In this document: positions 52,759 to 61,071 of the stretch, in pieces
Position numbering within the stretch: the first letter of the stretch is position 1
Layout: every line of letters starts with the position of its first letter
Assembly: GCA_017301995.1 (NCBI GenBank)
Contig: JAFLEH010000012.1
Span: 1 to 64,000 of the forward strand
DNA from: Verrucomicrobiota bacterium
GTDB taxonomy: Bacteria > Verrucomicrobiota > Verrucomicrobiia > Verrucomicrobiales > Akkermansiaceae
Reading direction: 5' to 3'
Length of the DNA stretch: 64,000 nucleotides
Made by a program: the position numbers and the translations under genes
Notes under the pieces: generated by a model
Told to the model about the DNA's origin: nothing
The model's input: the letters and a program-made list of their open reading frames with translations, nothing else
Databases searched by the model: none

Positions 52759-53358
52759 ATGCGAGCCCCGGTGATGGTTAGAGCCTTGGTCGTGCTCGCG
52801 CTCGTCTGGGGTGCGGTGTGGGCGCTGCGCTCCGTGGCGGGATCGTTCCGGATCACCGCGGAGCGGATCGAGCGCGAATCCGCCAAATTCGCGGCACTCC
52901 CGCCCGGCGGTGCCGAACGCGAAGCGAAACTGCGGAAAATCGCGGGGATGATCGAACGGCTCGACTATCTGGAGCGCGCGGAGCATCGGCGCTTGGGCAC
53001 TTCGGCGAGCCTGTTTGACCGCCTGACGCCGCCGGAGCAGGCGTTGTTCGTGGATCTCACGGTGATGCCCGGTCTTGAAAGTCTGTTGGATTCGATGGAA
53101 TCGCTGCCCGCGCGGCAGCGGAAGCGTTTCATCGAACAGGGAATCCGTGAAATGTCGGAGGACTCCGGCGGTTCCCCAAACCCGGCGATGGGGCAGGCGG
53201 TGAAGCTGATGGAGAAAGCGGACGTCTCCCAACTGCGGATGATGCTGAAAATGGCGGGCCCGCGGCTGAAACTCCAGCTCGCGCCATTGGCGGATGCGGT
53301 CAACGAGGCGCTCCAGGGCATGAACGGGGCCGGATTCGGCCCGAGGAGGCAACCCTAA
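52759..53358 (+). CDS. Membrane-anchored helical protein, function unknown
   Basis: 199 residues: one N-terminal membrane helix (VRALVVLALVWGAVWALRSV), then a helical, charged domain (RESAKFAALPPGGAEREAKL; HRRLGTSASLFDRLTPPEQA; MGQAVKLMEKADVSQLRMML). No catalytic motif is visible. It lies 24 bp after hemQ and 11 bp before the ABC ATPase gene, so it is likely co-expressed with both. I do not recognise the family. Confidence 0.7.
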   Translation: MRAPVMVRALVVLALVWGAVWALRSVAGSFRITAERIERESAKFAALPPGGAEREAKLRKIAGMIERLDYLERAEHRRLGTSASLFDRLTPPEQALFVDLTVMPGLESLLDSMESLPARQRKRFIEQGIREMSEDSGGSPNPAMGQAVKLMEKADVSQLRMMLKMAGPRLKLQLAPLADAVNEALQGMNGAGFGPRRQP

Positions 53359-53369
53359 CACGAACGCCG

Positions 53370-54263
53370 ATGCTCGAAGTCCATGGCTTGCGCAAATCCT
53401 TCGGTGGCCGTCCGGCCCTCGACGGCGTGTCGTTCAAAATCGCCCCGGGGGAAATCTTCGGTCTGTTAGGCCACAACGGCGCGGGAAAAAGCACCACGCT
53501 GGGGATCATTCTCGGCATGGTCTATCCGGACGCGGGCGACGTCACGGTGGACGGCGTTTCGGTCCGCGCGCACCGGGGCCGCGCCTTGCGGAAGGTCGGC
53601 GCCATTTTCGAATCACCCGCGTTTTACGAATACCTCAGCGGATGGGAGAACCTGCGGCTGCTGATGGGCTATTCCGGCGGCTTCGACCCCGCCGCGGCGC
53701 GGGCGACGGTGGAGATGGTGGGGCTTTCCGATAGAATCCGGTCGAAGGTCCGCACCTACAGCCACGGCATGAGGCAGCGGCTGGCGCTGGCGCAGGCGCT
53801 GCTGCCCGAACCGGAGGTGATGCTGTTGGACGAACCCACCGACGGTCTCGATCCGGAAGGCATCAAGTGGTTTCGCGATTTCATCCTGACCCTCCGGCGC
53901 GAGCGGGGCATGACGGTGCTTTTCAACTCCCACCTGCTGGCGGAAGTCGAACAGATGTGCGACCGCGTGGCCATTCTGCGCGAGGGAAAACTGGTGTTCG
54001 AGGGCGCGATCGGCGGCCTGCAGGACGACGCGCAGATGTTCGAGGCGGACTTCGAACCCTGGCAAGCCGCAGCAAGAGTCGTGGCCGCGCATGGCGGCGA
54101 GCTTTCTTCCGACGGCAAGGTCCGACTTCCCAACGGCCTGGATCCCGCCGCGGTGGTGGACGCGCTGGTGGCCGCCGGCATCCGCATCCGCGCCCTCGCG
54201 CCGGTGCGCCGGTCGCTCGAGGATTTATATATGGAACTCCGCCGCGATCCGGCGAAACACTAG
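53370..54263 (+). CDS. ABC transporter ATP-binding protein (ABC-2 type)
   Basis: 297 residues. Walker A FGLLGHNGAGKSTTLGIILG, the signature in SHGMRQRLALAQALLPEP (LSGGQ-like with a His/Met change common in this export subfamily), Walker B VMLLDEPTDGLDPEGIKW and the H-loop NSHLLAEVE. A ~70-residue C-terminal extension follows. With the permease 11 bp downstream it forms an ABC-2 exporter of the CcmA/NatA kind; the substrate is unknown. Confidence 0.94.
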   Translation: MLEVHGLRKSFGGRPALDGVSFKIAPGEIFGLLGHNGAGKSTTLGIILGMVYPDAGDVTVDGVSVRAHRGRALRKVGAIFESPAFYEYLSGWENLRLLMGYSGGFDPAAARATVEMVGLSDRIRSKVRTYSHGMRQRLALAQALLPEPEVMLLDEPTDGLDPEGIKWFRDFILTLRRERGMTVLFNSHLLAEVEQMCDRVAILREGKLVFEGAIGGLQDDAQMFEADFEPWQAAARVVAAHGGELSSDGKVRLPNGLDPAAVVDALVAAGIRIRALAPVRRSLEDLYMELRRDPAKH

Positions 54264-54274
54264 GTCACGACGCC

Positions 54275-55123
54275 ATGCTTTTCCTCCAACAACTCCGTGG
54301 CGAACTCCGCAAGCTCTACGCCCGTCCCCGAACCTGGATGGGCTACGCCGCATTCGTGGCCATGGAGGCGCTCATTCTCTGGGTGTACCGGAGGGAGGGC
54401 AGCCAGCGCCACATGCGGGATCTCATCGAGCGCAACAACCTGGAATTCGGGGACTTCTACAGCTCGCTGACAATCACGTTCACGATCATGTTGCTCAGCA
54501 TGTTTTTGTTGGGTTCGGTGTTCTTCGCTCTGGTGGCCGGCGATATTGTGGCCAAGGAGAACGAGGACGGCAATCTGCGATTGGTTTTCGCCCGGCCGGT
54601 GAGCCGACTGCGGCTGCTGCTCATCAAATACGGAGCCGTGTGCATCTATACGTTCAGTTTCGTGTTTTTCGTGGGCGTGACCGGCTATCTGATGGCCGTC
54701 ATGGCGGTCGGATGGAAAGGGGGCCTATTCGTGCTTGAGCCGCGGATGAAAGTGTTTGCCGCCTATCCGGAGTGGCTGGAGGGTGCCAGTCGGCTCGCTC
54801 TATCCGCCGCGGGCATCGGCATCAGCATGATCACCCTTTCATCGATGGCCTTCATGTTTTCCTGCCTGAAAATCAAGCCCGCCGCAGCCACGATTCTGAC
54901 CCTGACGATCCTGTTCGTGGATATGATCCTGCAGGGATTTCCGTTCTTCAAACCCTACGAAACCTGGTTCATCACCTGGCGGATGAGCGCCTGGGTGTTT
55001 CTGATGGAGCCGCATCTTTCCTGGCCCAAACTGATCGAGTCCTATGCGTTTCTCATCGGCCTCAATCTGACATTTCTCACTCTTGGCTGGGCGGCCTTCC
55101 AGAGCCGGGATTTCAAGACCTGA
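54275..55123 (+). CDS. ABC-2 type transporter permease
   Basis: 282 residues from MLFLQQLRGELRKLYARPRT. Six membrane helices are predicted (for example AAFVAMEALILWVYRRE, ITFTIMLLSMFLLGSVFFAL, YTFSFVFFVGVTGYLMAVMA, ATILTLTILFVDMILQGFPF). The motif AGDIVAKENEDGNLRLVFAR after the second helix is typical of ABC-2 permeases such as NatB-like exporters. Partner of the ATPase just upstream. Confidence 0.9.
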   Translation: MLFLQQLRGELRKLYARPRTWMGYAAFVAMEALILWVYRREGSQRHMRDLIERNNLEFGDFYSSLTITFTIMLLSMFLLGSVFFALVAGDIVAKENEDGNLRLVFARPVSRLRLLLIKYGAVCIYTFSFVFFVGVTGYLMAVMAVGWKGGLFVLEPRMKVFAAYPEWLEGASRLALSAAGIGISMITLSSMAFMFSCLKIKPAAATILTLTILFVDMILQGFPFFKPYETWFITWRMSAWVFLMEPHLSWPKLIESYAFLIGLNLTFLTLGWAAFQSRDFKT

Positions 55124-55145
55124 GCTGCGGTCCCCATAGCGGAGT

Positions 55146-55262
55146 TCACAAATCGCCCCCAAGCAGTGAAATCGCCGCGCTACTCACAAGCATGCCCACC
55201 AAGAGCACCAGCGGCGCGAGCAGTCCGATCCGGCATTTCCCATCCGACAGGATCCGCGACAT
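55146..55262 (-). CDS. Possible 38-residue single-pass membrane peptide
   Basis: In the 181-bp gap between the permease and the signal-peptidase-like gene, the minus strand encodes 38 residues from ATG at 55262 to TGA at 55146: a basic start (MSRILSDGKCR) and one clean hydrophobic helix (IGLLAPLVLLVGMLVSSAAI). It is short enough to be chance, but the charge-then-helix pattern and the lack of other content in the gap make it worth keeping. Confidence 0.3.
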   Translation of the reverse strand: MSRILSDGKCRIGLLAPLVLLVGMLVSSAAISLLGGDL

Positions 55263-55304
55263 GATCGGCTTGTCAAATGGAGCCGGAAGGCGCAGGATTC
55301 CGGC

Positions 55305-56150
55305 ATGGAACGGACTGCGACGGATTCGGTGAACGATGGCTCACGGATGGCCGGGGTCTTGCTGAGCTTGATCGTGCCGGGATTCGGTCTGGTTTGGGCA
55401 GGGCGGCTTTGGCGCGGAACGGTGTGGTTCGTGACCGTGGCATTGTTGTGGGCCGGTGCGATGGTGCTGCCGTTGTTGAGAGACATGGAATGGGCGCCGG
55501 TCGTCGCTGCATGGGGACTTGCGGTGGTTGTCACGGTTCTGATGCTGGTGGATTGCGCGCGTCCGGGTCGTTTCCGGAGGACCTCGTGGTGGTTTTTCGG
55601 GTTGGGCTGCGCGTTGGGCCTGCTGTTTTCCGTGGCGTTCTTGCTAGGATGCCGGCAGTTCCGCATCCAGGGAGGATCCATGCATCCCACGCTGCAAGGC
55701 GGACGGGACGGGGGGATGAGGGACCGGGTGTTGGTCGAGCGGCTCACCTATCTGTTCGGCAAGCCGCGGCGCGGGGAGGTGGTGGTGTTCCGGAGGCGGG
55801 GCGTCGGCACGTTCCAACAATCCGGCACCTTCGTTTTCAGAGTCGTCGGGTTGCCCGGCGAGCGGATCGCGATCCGTGATGGCAAAGTCTGGGCAAACGG
55901 CCGGATGCTTGGAAAGCAGGATGGCATACCGGAGATTGTTTATCAGCTACCCCAGCGTCACCCCGGAATCATGACGGCATTGGATCACAACGGGGAGTAT
56001 GCGGTTCCCGAGGACGGATATTTCGTATTGGGCGACAACACCGCCAATTCGCTGGACAGCCGCTATTGGGGACATGTCCCCGAAAAGAACCTGATCGGCC
56101 GGGCGGTATGGATCGTGTTCCCTCCCAACCGCGCTGGAAGAGTGGAGTGA
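55305..56150 (+). CDS. Signal peptidase I homologue lacking the catalytic Lys
   Basis: 281 residues. Four membrane helices (residues ~14-118) precede an S26 fold. Box B keeps Ser125 in QGGSMHPTL, and box E is intact (VLGDNTANSLDSRYWG). Box D, normally YIKRVVGLPGD with the general-base Lys, reads TFVFRVVGLPGE: Phe178 stands where Lys is expected (codon TTC). It may be inactive, use another base, or be a scaffold. Members with extra N-terminal helices occur in Planctomycetes and Verrucomicrobia; a second, standard signal peptidase would be needed elsewhere. Confidence 0.82.
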   Translation: MERTATDSVNDGSRMAGVLLSLIVPGFGLVWAGRLWRGTVWFVTVALLWAGAMVLPLLRDMEWAPVVAAWGLAVVVTVLMLVDCARPGRFRRTSWWFFGLGCALGLLFSVAFLLGCRQFRIQGGSMHPTLQGGRDGGMRDRVLVERLTYLFGKPRRGEVVVFRRRGVGTFQQSGTFVFRVVGLPGERIAIRDGKVWANGRMLGKQDGIPEIVYQLPQRHPGIMTALDHNGEYAVPEDGYFVLGDNTANSLDSRYWGHVPEKNLIGRAVWIVFPPNRAGRVE

Positions 56151-56232
56151 GGTTCGTGGGGTGAGTCCGATGGCGGTGGGCTTTTCTTTGGTTCTTTTGG
56201 CACTATCGCATAACCGCTGTCGTGAAATCGGC

Positions 56233-56261
56233 TTGACGCACGGGTCTCCGTTCTCTAGAGT
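56233..56261 (+). promoter_or_regulatory. Promoter directly ahead of the 120-residue gene
   Basis: TTGACG (56233-56238), a 17-bp spacer and TAGAGT (56256-56261) form a good sigma-70-like promoter. Only seven bases separate the -10 from the GTG at 56269, which predicts a leaderless transcript. Confidence 0.55.
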
Positions 56262-56268
56262 CCCGCGC

Positions 56269-56631
56269 GTGAATGTGAGACAATCGGACGCGAGGCAGAT
56301 CCTGATTGAGCGTAAACCCGGCTATTATGGGATGATCCGTACACTCCGGATCCTCGTCGATGGCGTTCTCGTTGCTAGGATTGGGCAGGGAGAAACCCTG
56401 CCAGTCGATATCCCCGCGGGCAGCCGCGAGATATGGGGAAAGATGGACTGGGGGGAGACCGTGCGGGTTGGAATCGCTTCATGTACGCCCGATAAGATTT
56501 TGGTATTCAGAAGCTACTTTACCCTGAATCCCTTCAAGAATTTTGGCATTTCCAAACTTCCATTTGAGGTATTTCTCCGGGATAGGACAGAGAACGGGTG
56601 CAAATATGGATGTGTTTCCAACGACATATGA
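56269..56631 (+). CDS. Small conserved-looking beta-rich protein, function unknown
   Basis: 120 residues from GTG at 56269, chosen because it abuts a good promoter; the frame also extends upstream to 56161 through sequence that looks intergenic. The core reads KPGYYGMIRTLRILVDGVLV, QGETLPVDIPAGSREIWGKM and SYFTLNPFKNFGISKLPFEV, a small beta-sandwich pattern like PEGA-type domains with a bound-surface loop. No signal peptide from this start. I cannot name the family. Codons are somewhat AT-richer near its end. Confidence 0.55.
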   Translation: MNVRQSDARQILIERKPGYYGMIRTLRILVDGVLVARIGQGETLPVDIPAGSREIWGKMDWGETVRVGIASCTPDKILVFRSYFTLNPFKNFGISKLPFEVFLRDRTENGCKYGCVSNDI

Positions 56632-56691
56632 CCGATCCTTATCGGGCATTGCCGCAGCCGTCTCCCATCCTCATCCGGATGCACCTCCGTA

Positions 56692-56720
56692 TTGACATCA
56701 GCCGGGCGAATCGCCATGCT
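56692..56720 (+). promoter_or_regulatory. Promoter abutting purU
   Basis: TTGACA (56692-56697), 17-bp spacer, CATGCT (56715-56720), then eight bases to the purU ATG at 56729. The geometry matches the preceding gene and trpF and predicts a leaderless mRNA. Confidence 0.5.
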
Positions 56721-56728
56721 GGCGGCCC

Positions 56729-57589
56729 ATGTCACGTCCCGGACTCATTCTGAAACTCAGTTGCCCCGATCAACCGGGCATCGTCGCCAAAGTGGCCGGC
56801 TATGCCGCCGGCCACCGGGGGAACGTGATCGAGTTCAACCAGTTTTCCGACCAATTGGGCGGACGGTTTTTCGCGCGGATGGAGATTGAAACGTCGGACC
56901 TCGATGTGGAGGTGGAGGATTTCATCGATGGATTCGGCACGCTGGGGCGTTCGCTTCAGGCGACTTGGCATTTCCGCCGGTTGCCGTATCGGATGCGGGC
57001 GGCGCTGTTGGTGACCAAGACCGACCATTGCCTCAACGAGATCCTCTGGCGCACCGAGCTTGGGGAACTGCCGCTGGAAATCACGGCGGTGATCGGCAAC
57101 CGTGACAACTGCCGGGGCATCGCCGAGCGGTCGGGGCTGCCGTTTCATCGGATCGATATGGATGGGCCGCGGCGGCTGGAGGGGTTCGCGGAAATCCGGG
57201 AACTGATCGAAGCGCAGGATGTGGAACTGATCGTGCTGGCGCGGTTCATGCAGATTCTGCCGGACGATTTCTGCCGCGACTACGCCGGACGCGTGATCAA
57301 CATCCACCACAGTTTCCTTCCGGCGTTCATCGGCGCGAATCCCTATCAGCAGGCATACGCCCGCGGCGTGAAACTGATTGGGGCCACCTGCCACTACGTG
57401 ACGCCGGAACTCGATGCCGGTCCGATCATCGAACAGGAGGTCGAGCGGGTCCACCATTTCCACACTCCCGCCGATCTGGTGCGGCTGGGACGGAATTGCG
57501 AGCGGGTGGCGATCGCGCGCGGCATCCGGTATCATGTCCACGACCGTACCATCATCGACGGCGCGCGGGCGATCGTGTTCCCGGATTGA
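56729..57589 (+). CDS. purU: Formyltetrahydrofolate deformylase
   Basis: 286 residues, the usual PurU size. An N-terminal ACT domain (1-~75: LKLSCPDQPGIVAKVAGYAA) is followed by a formyltransferase fold with AVIGNRDNCRGIAERSGLPF, the catalytic stretch NIHHSFLPAFIGANPYQQAY and the Asp in CHYVTPELDAGPIIEQEVER. PurU hydrolyses 10-formyl-THF to formate and THF, balancing one-carbon pools. Convergent with xerD, separated by 8 bp. Confidence 0.95.
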   Translation: MSRPGLILKLSCPDQPGIVAKVAGYAAGHRGNVIEFNQFSDQLGGRFFARMEIETSDLDVEVEDFIDGFGTLGRSLQATWHFRRLPYRMRAALLVTKTDHCLNEILWRTELGELPLEITAVIGNRDNCRGIAERSGLPFHRIDMDGPRRLEGFAEIRELIEAQDVELIVLARFMQILPDDFCRDYAGRVINIHHSFLPAFIGANPYQQAYARGVKLIGATCHYVTPELDAGPIIEQEVERVHHFHTPADLVRLGRNCERVAIARGIRYHVHDRTIIDGARAIVFPD

Positions 57590-57597
57590 TCTGTTGG

Positions 57598-58482
57598 TTA
57601 GGCCCGAGGGTGGAACTTGTGATGGACCGACTTGAGCCGCTGCCGGTCCACATGGGTGTAGATCTGGGTGGTGGAAATGTCCGCATGGCCTAGCAACTCC
57701 TGGATCACCCGGAGGTCAGCGCCGCCTTCCAACAAATGCGTGGCGAACGAATGGCGGAGCAGATGCGGATACATCCGCGACTCGATCCCGGCCGCGGCGG
57801 CGCGCTCCTTGACCAACTGGCGGACGCGGTCCGGCGAAAGCGCGGTGCCGCGGACGCTGATGAAAAGGTGCGACGAGGTGCGCCGGGTCACAAGGCTCGG
57901 GCGTTCGTTGCGGAGGTAGCCGTCGATCGCGGCGAGCGCCTTGCTGCCGACGCGGACGATGCGGGTTTTGCCACCCTTTCCGGTGACGCGGAGGAATCCG
58001 CCGGTGAAATCCATCATTTCCAGCCGGGCCTGGCAAAGTTCGGACAGGCGGAGCCCGGAACCGTAGAAAAGCTCGAGAATCGCCAGATCGCGGCGGCCGA
58101 GCGGCTTTGCGGGGTCGATGGACTCCAACAATCTATCAATCTCCACCGCGTGGAGGGTTTCCGGCAGGTCCTTTTCCGGGCGGGGGGCGAGCAACGGCTC
58201 GGCGGGGTCCATTTCGAGCCGTCCCTTCGCGGCCAGCCAGCGGAAGAAGATTTTCAGGTGGACGGTGGTGATGCGCAGGGACGCGGCTTTCAGGCCGTCG
58301 CGCTTGCGCTGGCCGAGAAACGCGGCGAGATCCTCGGTGCCCAGATCGCGCAGGGTGCCGCCGCGCCGCTTCAGCCAACCGGCCAGCGCGTCGAGCGTCT
58401 GGCGGACCGAAAGCTGGTAGGCTTCGGACAGCCCCCGCTCGGTCGCCAGGTAGCGGATCATCGCATCGGCCTCGGCTTCCAC
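57598..58482 (-). CDS. xerD: XerD-like site-specific tyrosine recombinase
   Basis: About 294 residues from a GTG at 58482, chosen to give the normal Xer length; a longer frame to 58665 adds a disordered N-terminus. The core-binding domain (MIRYLATERGLSEAYQLSVR) leads to the catalytic domain with Arg in FYGSGLRLSELCQARLEMMD, Lys in GKGGKTRIVRVG, H-x-x-R in MYPHLLRHSFATHLLEGGAD and the His/Tyr end LGHADISTTQIYTHV. All active residues are present. Xer recombinases resolve chromosome dimers at dif; XerC versus XerD cannot be fully decided by eye, and no integrase-type accessory region is present. Confidence 0.88.
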   Translation of the reverse strand: MEAEADAMIRYLATERGLSEAYQLSVRQTLDALAGWLKRRGGTLRDLGTEDLAAFLGQRKRDGLKAASLRITTVHLKIFFRWLAAKGRLEMDPAEPLLAPRPEKDLPETLHAVEIDRLLESIDPAKPLGRRDLAILELFYGSGLRLSELCQARLEMMDFTGGFLRVTGKGGKTRIVRVGSKALAAIDGYLRNERPSLVTRRTSSHLFISVRGTALSPDRVRQLVKERAAAAGIESRMYPHLLRHSFATHLLEGGADLRVIQELLGHADISTTQIYTHVDRQRLKSVHHKFHPRA

Positions 58483-58707
58483 GGGGAAAGTGTGGGCCTC
58501 CCCGGCGGGGTTGGCAATCGGGAAGATGAATGGGACATCGATTGCAGCCGCAATCGTCGGTGACGATGCTCGGCGGGTATCATGGGATCGCGTCCCCTGG
58601 GCCCCGCGATGGCCCAATGATGCCTCGGAGCCGAAATCCGGGTTGCCGGACGGCGGATTTTCCACGATGTTCCGCCAGCCCGCCGGCGCGGCCGGGCGTG
58701 AACAACC

Positions 58708-59520
58708 ATGCGCAACGAAGCCATTCCATTACAGATCAGCGATGAGCATGCCAGCGCCTCCGCCTGCCGGGTGGCGGATCTGCTGTTGGACATTGGCACG
58801 GTTCTGCTGGTTTCCGGAGCCCATTCCGGCCGGGTGACCCGCAATATCGAGCGCGTGGCTCGGGCCTGGGGATATGGTCTGGAGATTTTCATCACCTTCA
58901 CCGGCCTGATGGTTTCCATCAAAAACGAGGCCGACCCTAGCGAGCGCGTGGCCCGGTTCCGCCGCGCGCCGCTGCATGGCGTGCATTTCGGCATCCTAAC
59001 CGAAGCGAGCCTGCTCACCTGGCGGGTGGTGGAGGAGAACCTCGGGATCGACGAAGTGGAGGATCGCTGGGCGGAAATCCGCCGCATGCCCCACCATCCG
59101 CGGTGGGCCGTGCTGGGAGGCGTGGGCGTCGCCTGCGCCTGCCTGTGTCTGCTGGCCGGGGGCGATTGGCGCAATGCGGGCGTCGCCCTGGTGGCGGCCG
59201 TCTGCGGCATGTTTGTCCGGCAGGAAGTGCTCCGGAAACGCTTCAACCCGATGATCGCCTTCATGCTGGCGTCTTTCACCACCACCCTGATCGCCGGGTT
59301 GGACATGCTCTATCAGTTCGGCGCGTCCCCGGAGAAAACCCTGGCCACCGCCGTGCTCTATCTGATTCCCGGCGTGCCGCTGATCAACTGCGCGATCGAC
59401 CTGATAGAAGGGCATATCCCGACCGCCATCGCCCGCGGCGTGTATGGCGGATTCATCCTGCTCTGCATCTCGGTGGGCATGTCGCTCAGCATCATCCTGC
59501 TAGGAATCCATAACTTCTGA
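58708..59520 (+). CDS. Threonine/serine exporter, N-terminal half (ThrE/YjjP-like)
   Basis: 270 residues. The cytoplasmic start (VADLLLDIGTVLLVSGAHSG, then RVTRNIERVARAWGY) is the conserved ThrE amphipathic region, followed by four to five membrane helices (WAVLGGVGVACACLCLLAGG, FMLASFTTTLIAGLDMLYQF, ARGVYGGFILLCISVGMSLS). In ThrE the two halves form one protein; here the second half is a separate gene 6 bp downstream, as in YjjP/YjjB. Exports threonine, serine or succinate-like anions; the substrate is undecided. Confidence 0.88.
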   Translation: MRNEAIPLQISDEHASASACRVADLLLDIGTVLLVSGAHSGRVTRNIERVARAWGYGLEIFITFTGLMVSIKNEADPSERVARFRRAPLHGVHFGILTEASLLTWRVVEENLGIDEVEDRWAEIRRMPHHPRWAVLGGVGVACACLCLLAGGDWRNAGVALVAAVCGMFVRQEVLRKRFNPMIAFMLASFTTTLIAGLDMLYQFGASPEKTLATAVLYLIPGVPLINCAIDLIEGHIPTAIARGVYGGFILLCISVGMSLSIILLGIHNF

Positions 59521-59526
59521 CCCGCC

Positions 59527-60018
59527 ATGGACTTTCTCGTTCCCCTTTTCCGCGATCTGCTGCTGTCCTTTGTGGTGGCGGCGGGATTCGGGTTGCTGTT
59601 CAACACACCGCGCCGGGTGATCTGGGTGGCGGGTTTGCTAGGCGGACTGGGCCACGGTCTGCGATTTCTGCTGCTCCAGCAGCAGATCGCCATCGTACCC
59701 GCCACGCTGGCGGGGGCGGTATTCATCGGGTTGGCCGGGATTTTTCTGGCCCACCGGGTCCACACGCCGCCGGTGGTGTTCACCATGCCCGCTTGCATCA
59801 CCATGATTCCCGGACTCTACGCCTACCGTGCCATGTTAGGCTGCATCCGGATCACCAACCTCGAAATGGTCAAGAAAGACCCCGACGTCCTGCCGGTGAC
59901 CGCGCACTATTTTGTGCTCACCGCGTCGCTGCTGTTCACCCTGGCGATCGGCATCTGCGTGGGCGCGCTGCTGTTCCGGAAACGCAGCGTGAAGTCGATT
60001 TTCCGGCGGATTTTCTAA
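59527..60018 (+). CDS. Threonine/serine exporter, C-terminal half (YjjB-like)
   Basis: 163 residues with four to five membrane helices (LLLSFVVAAGFGLLFNTPRR, VIWVAGLLGGLGHGLRFLLL, FTMPACITMIPGLYAYRAML). The CITMIPG motif is typical of the YjjB/ThrE_2 half. Translationally coupled to the partner gene, which ends 6 bp before. Confidence 0.88.
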   Translation: MDFLVPLFRDLLLSFVVAAGFGLLFNTPRRVIWVAGLLGGLGHGLRFLLLQQQIAIVPATLAGAVFIGLAGIFLAHRVHTPPVVFTMPACITMIPGLYAYRAMLGCIRITNLEMVKKDPDVLPVTAHYFVLTASLLFTLAIGICVGALLFRKRSVKSIFRRIF

Positions 60019-60178
60019 CATGCGTGCCGTGTGGGCCGGTTCGGTGGCGCGGCCGCATTTCCCCACAATCCGGGATTGCGGGGATCGGGATGCTGTGCGA
60101 GGGTGGCCCTTCCCCGCTGGCAAAGCGCGGAAATCGGTCCGGGTTTTCCCGATTTCCGCCGGTCGGCCTCACCCATCC

Positions 60179-61042
60179 ATGAAAACGATAGCCGTTCTCC
60201 TGTCCGCCGCGTTTGCCCTGCCATCGGCAAGGGCCGCGCTGATCAATCTCAATTTCACCGGCGGCATCACTCCGCCCCAGCAGGAAACCTTCGTGCGCGC
60301 CGCCGGCTATTGGAACTCGGTGATCACCGGTTACGATCTGATCTACGACGGCTATGGCGTGGAAACCCCGCATTCCCTGCAGATCACCGTTTCCGTGCCG
60401 GTGATCGACGGTGTGGGCGGCGTTCTCGGGTCCGCCGGTCCGGACACCGCGGCCTACTACGACGACAACCCTCTGGGGCAGCCGACCCACGCGCTATGGT
60501 ATGCCGACACGGGCAGCATGCAGTTCGACAGCGCGGACGTGGACTGGATGATCGGCGACGGGAGCTTCTATGGCGTGGTGCTGCACGAAATGGCCCACGT
60601 GCTTGGCTTCGGGACCCTGTGGGAATATAACAATGATGTCAACAACACCGACTACGATTTATATGTTGCCGGAAGCGGCCAATACACCGGTCCCAACGCC
60701 CTGAGGGAATGGCGGGCGGAGTTCAGCCAACCCGGCGCCGCGTTTGTTCCGGTGGAACTCGGCGGCGGCGCGGGCACCGCGGACGGCCATTGGGACGAGG
60801 TGGACGGCGGCAATGCCCTCACCGGCATTCTCGATCCCGGCGGCAAAGACCTGCGGGACGAACTCATGACCGGCTGGGCCACCGACCTGTTTTTCGTGAG
60901 CCGCACCACGCTTGGCTCCATCGACGACCTCGGCTACGCCGTTGACTACTCGAAGGCGGGACTGGTTCCGGAGATGTCATCGGCCTTCTATCTGGGGATT
61001 TCGCTGGTTCTGCTGCGGCGCAGGCGTGGACGGCGCATGTAG
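60179..61042 (+). CDS. Secreted metalloprotease-like protein with PEP-CTERM-like C-terminus
   Basis: 287 residues: signal peptide (MKTIAVLLSAAFALPSARAA), a zinc-peptidase core with GVVLHEMAHVLGFGTLWEYN (HExxHxxG; Met and downstream GHWDE with another possible ligand His, like leishmanolysin/M8 or matrixin-type proteins), and a short C-terminal sorting-like end: VPEMSSAFYLGISLVLLRRR. PEP-CTERM tails read VPEPS, then a helix, then Arg; here MSS replaces PSS. The protein would be exported and possibly processed by an exosortase if one exists in the genome. Confidence 0.78.
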   Translation: MKTIAVLLSAAFALPSARAALINLNFTGGITPPQQETFVRAAGYWNSVITGYDLIYDGYGVETPHSLQITVSVPVIDGVGGVLGSAGPDTAAYYDDNPLGQPTHALWYADTGSMQFDSADVDWMIGDGSFYGVVLHEMAHVLGFGTLWEYNNDVNNTDYDLYVAGSGQYTGPNALREWRAEFSQPGAAFVPVELGGGAGTADGHWDEVDGGNALTGILDPGGKDLRDELMTGWATDLFFVSRTTLGSIDDLGYAVDYSKAGLVPEMSSAFYLGISLVLLRRRRGRRM

Positions 61043-61071
61043 GATGCCGGGATAGCGGCATGACTGGATTG

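Noticed and set aside
55738..55745. Arg146 in LVERLTYL taken as a loss of the signal peptidase Lys
   Set aside because: That Lys in E. coli LepB (VEKF) is not the general base; the catalytic Lys lies in box D, which is where the real substitution (Phe178) is reported.
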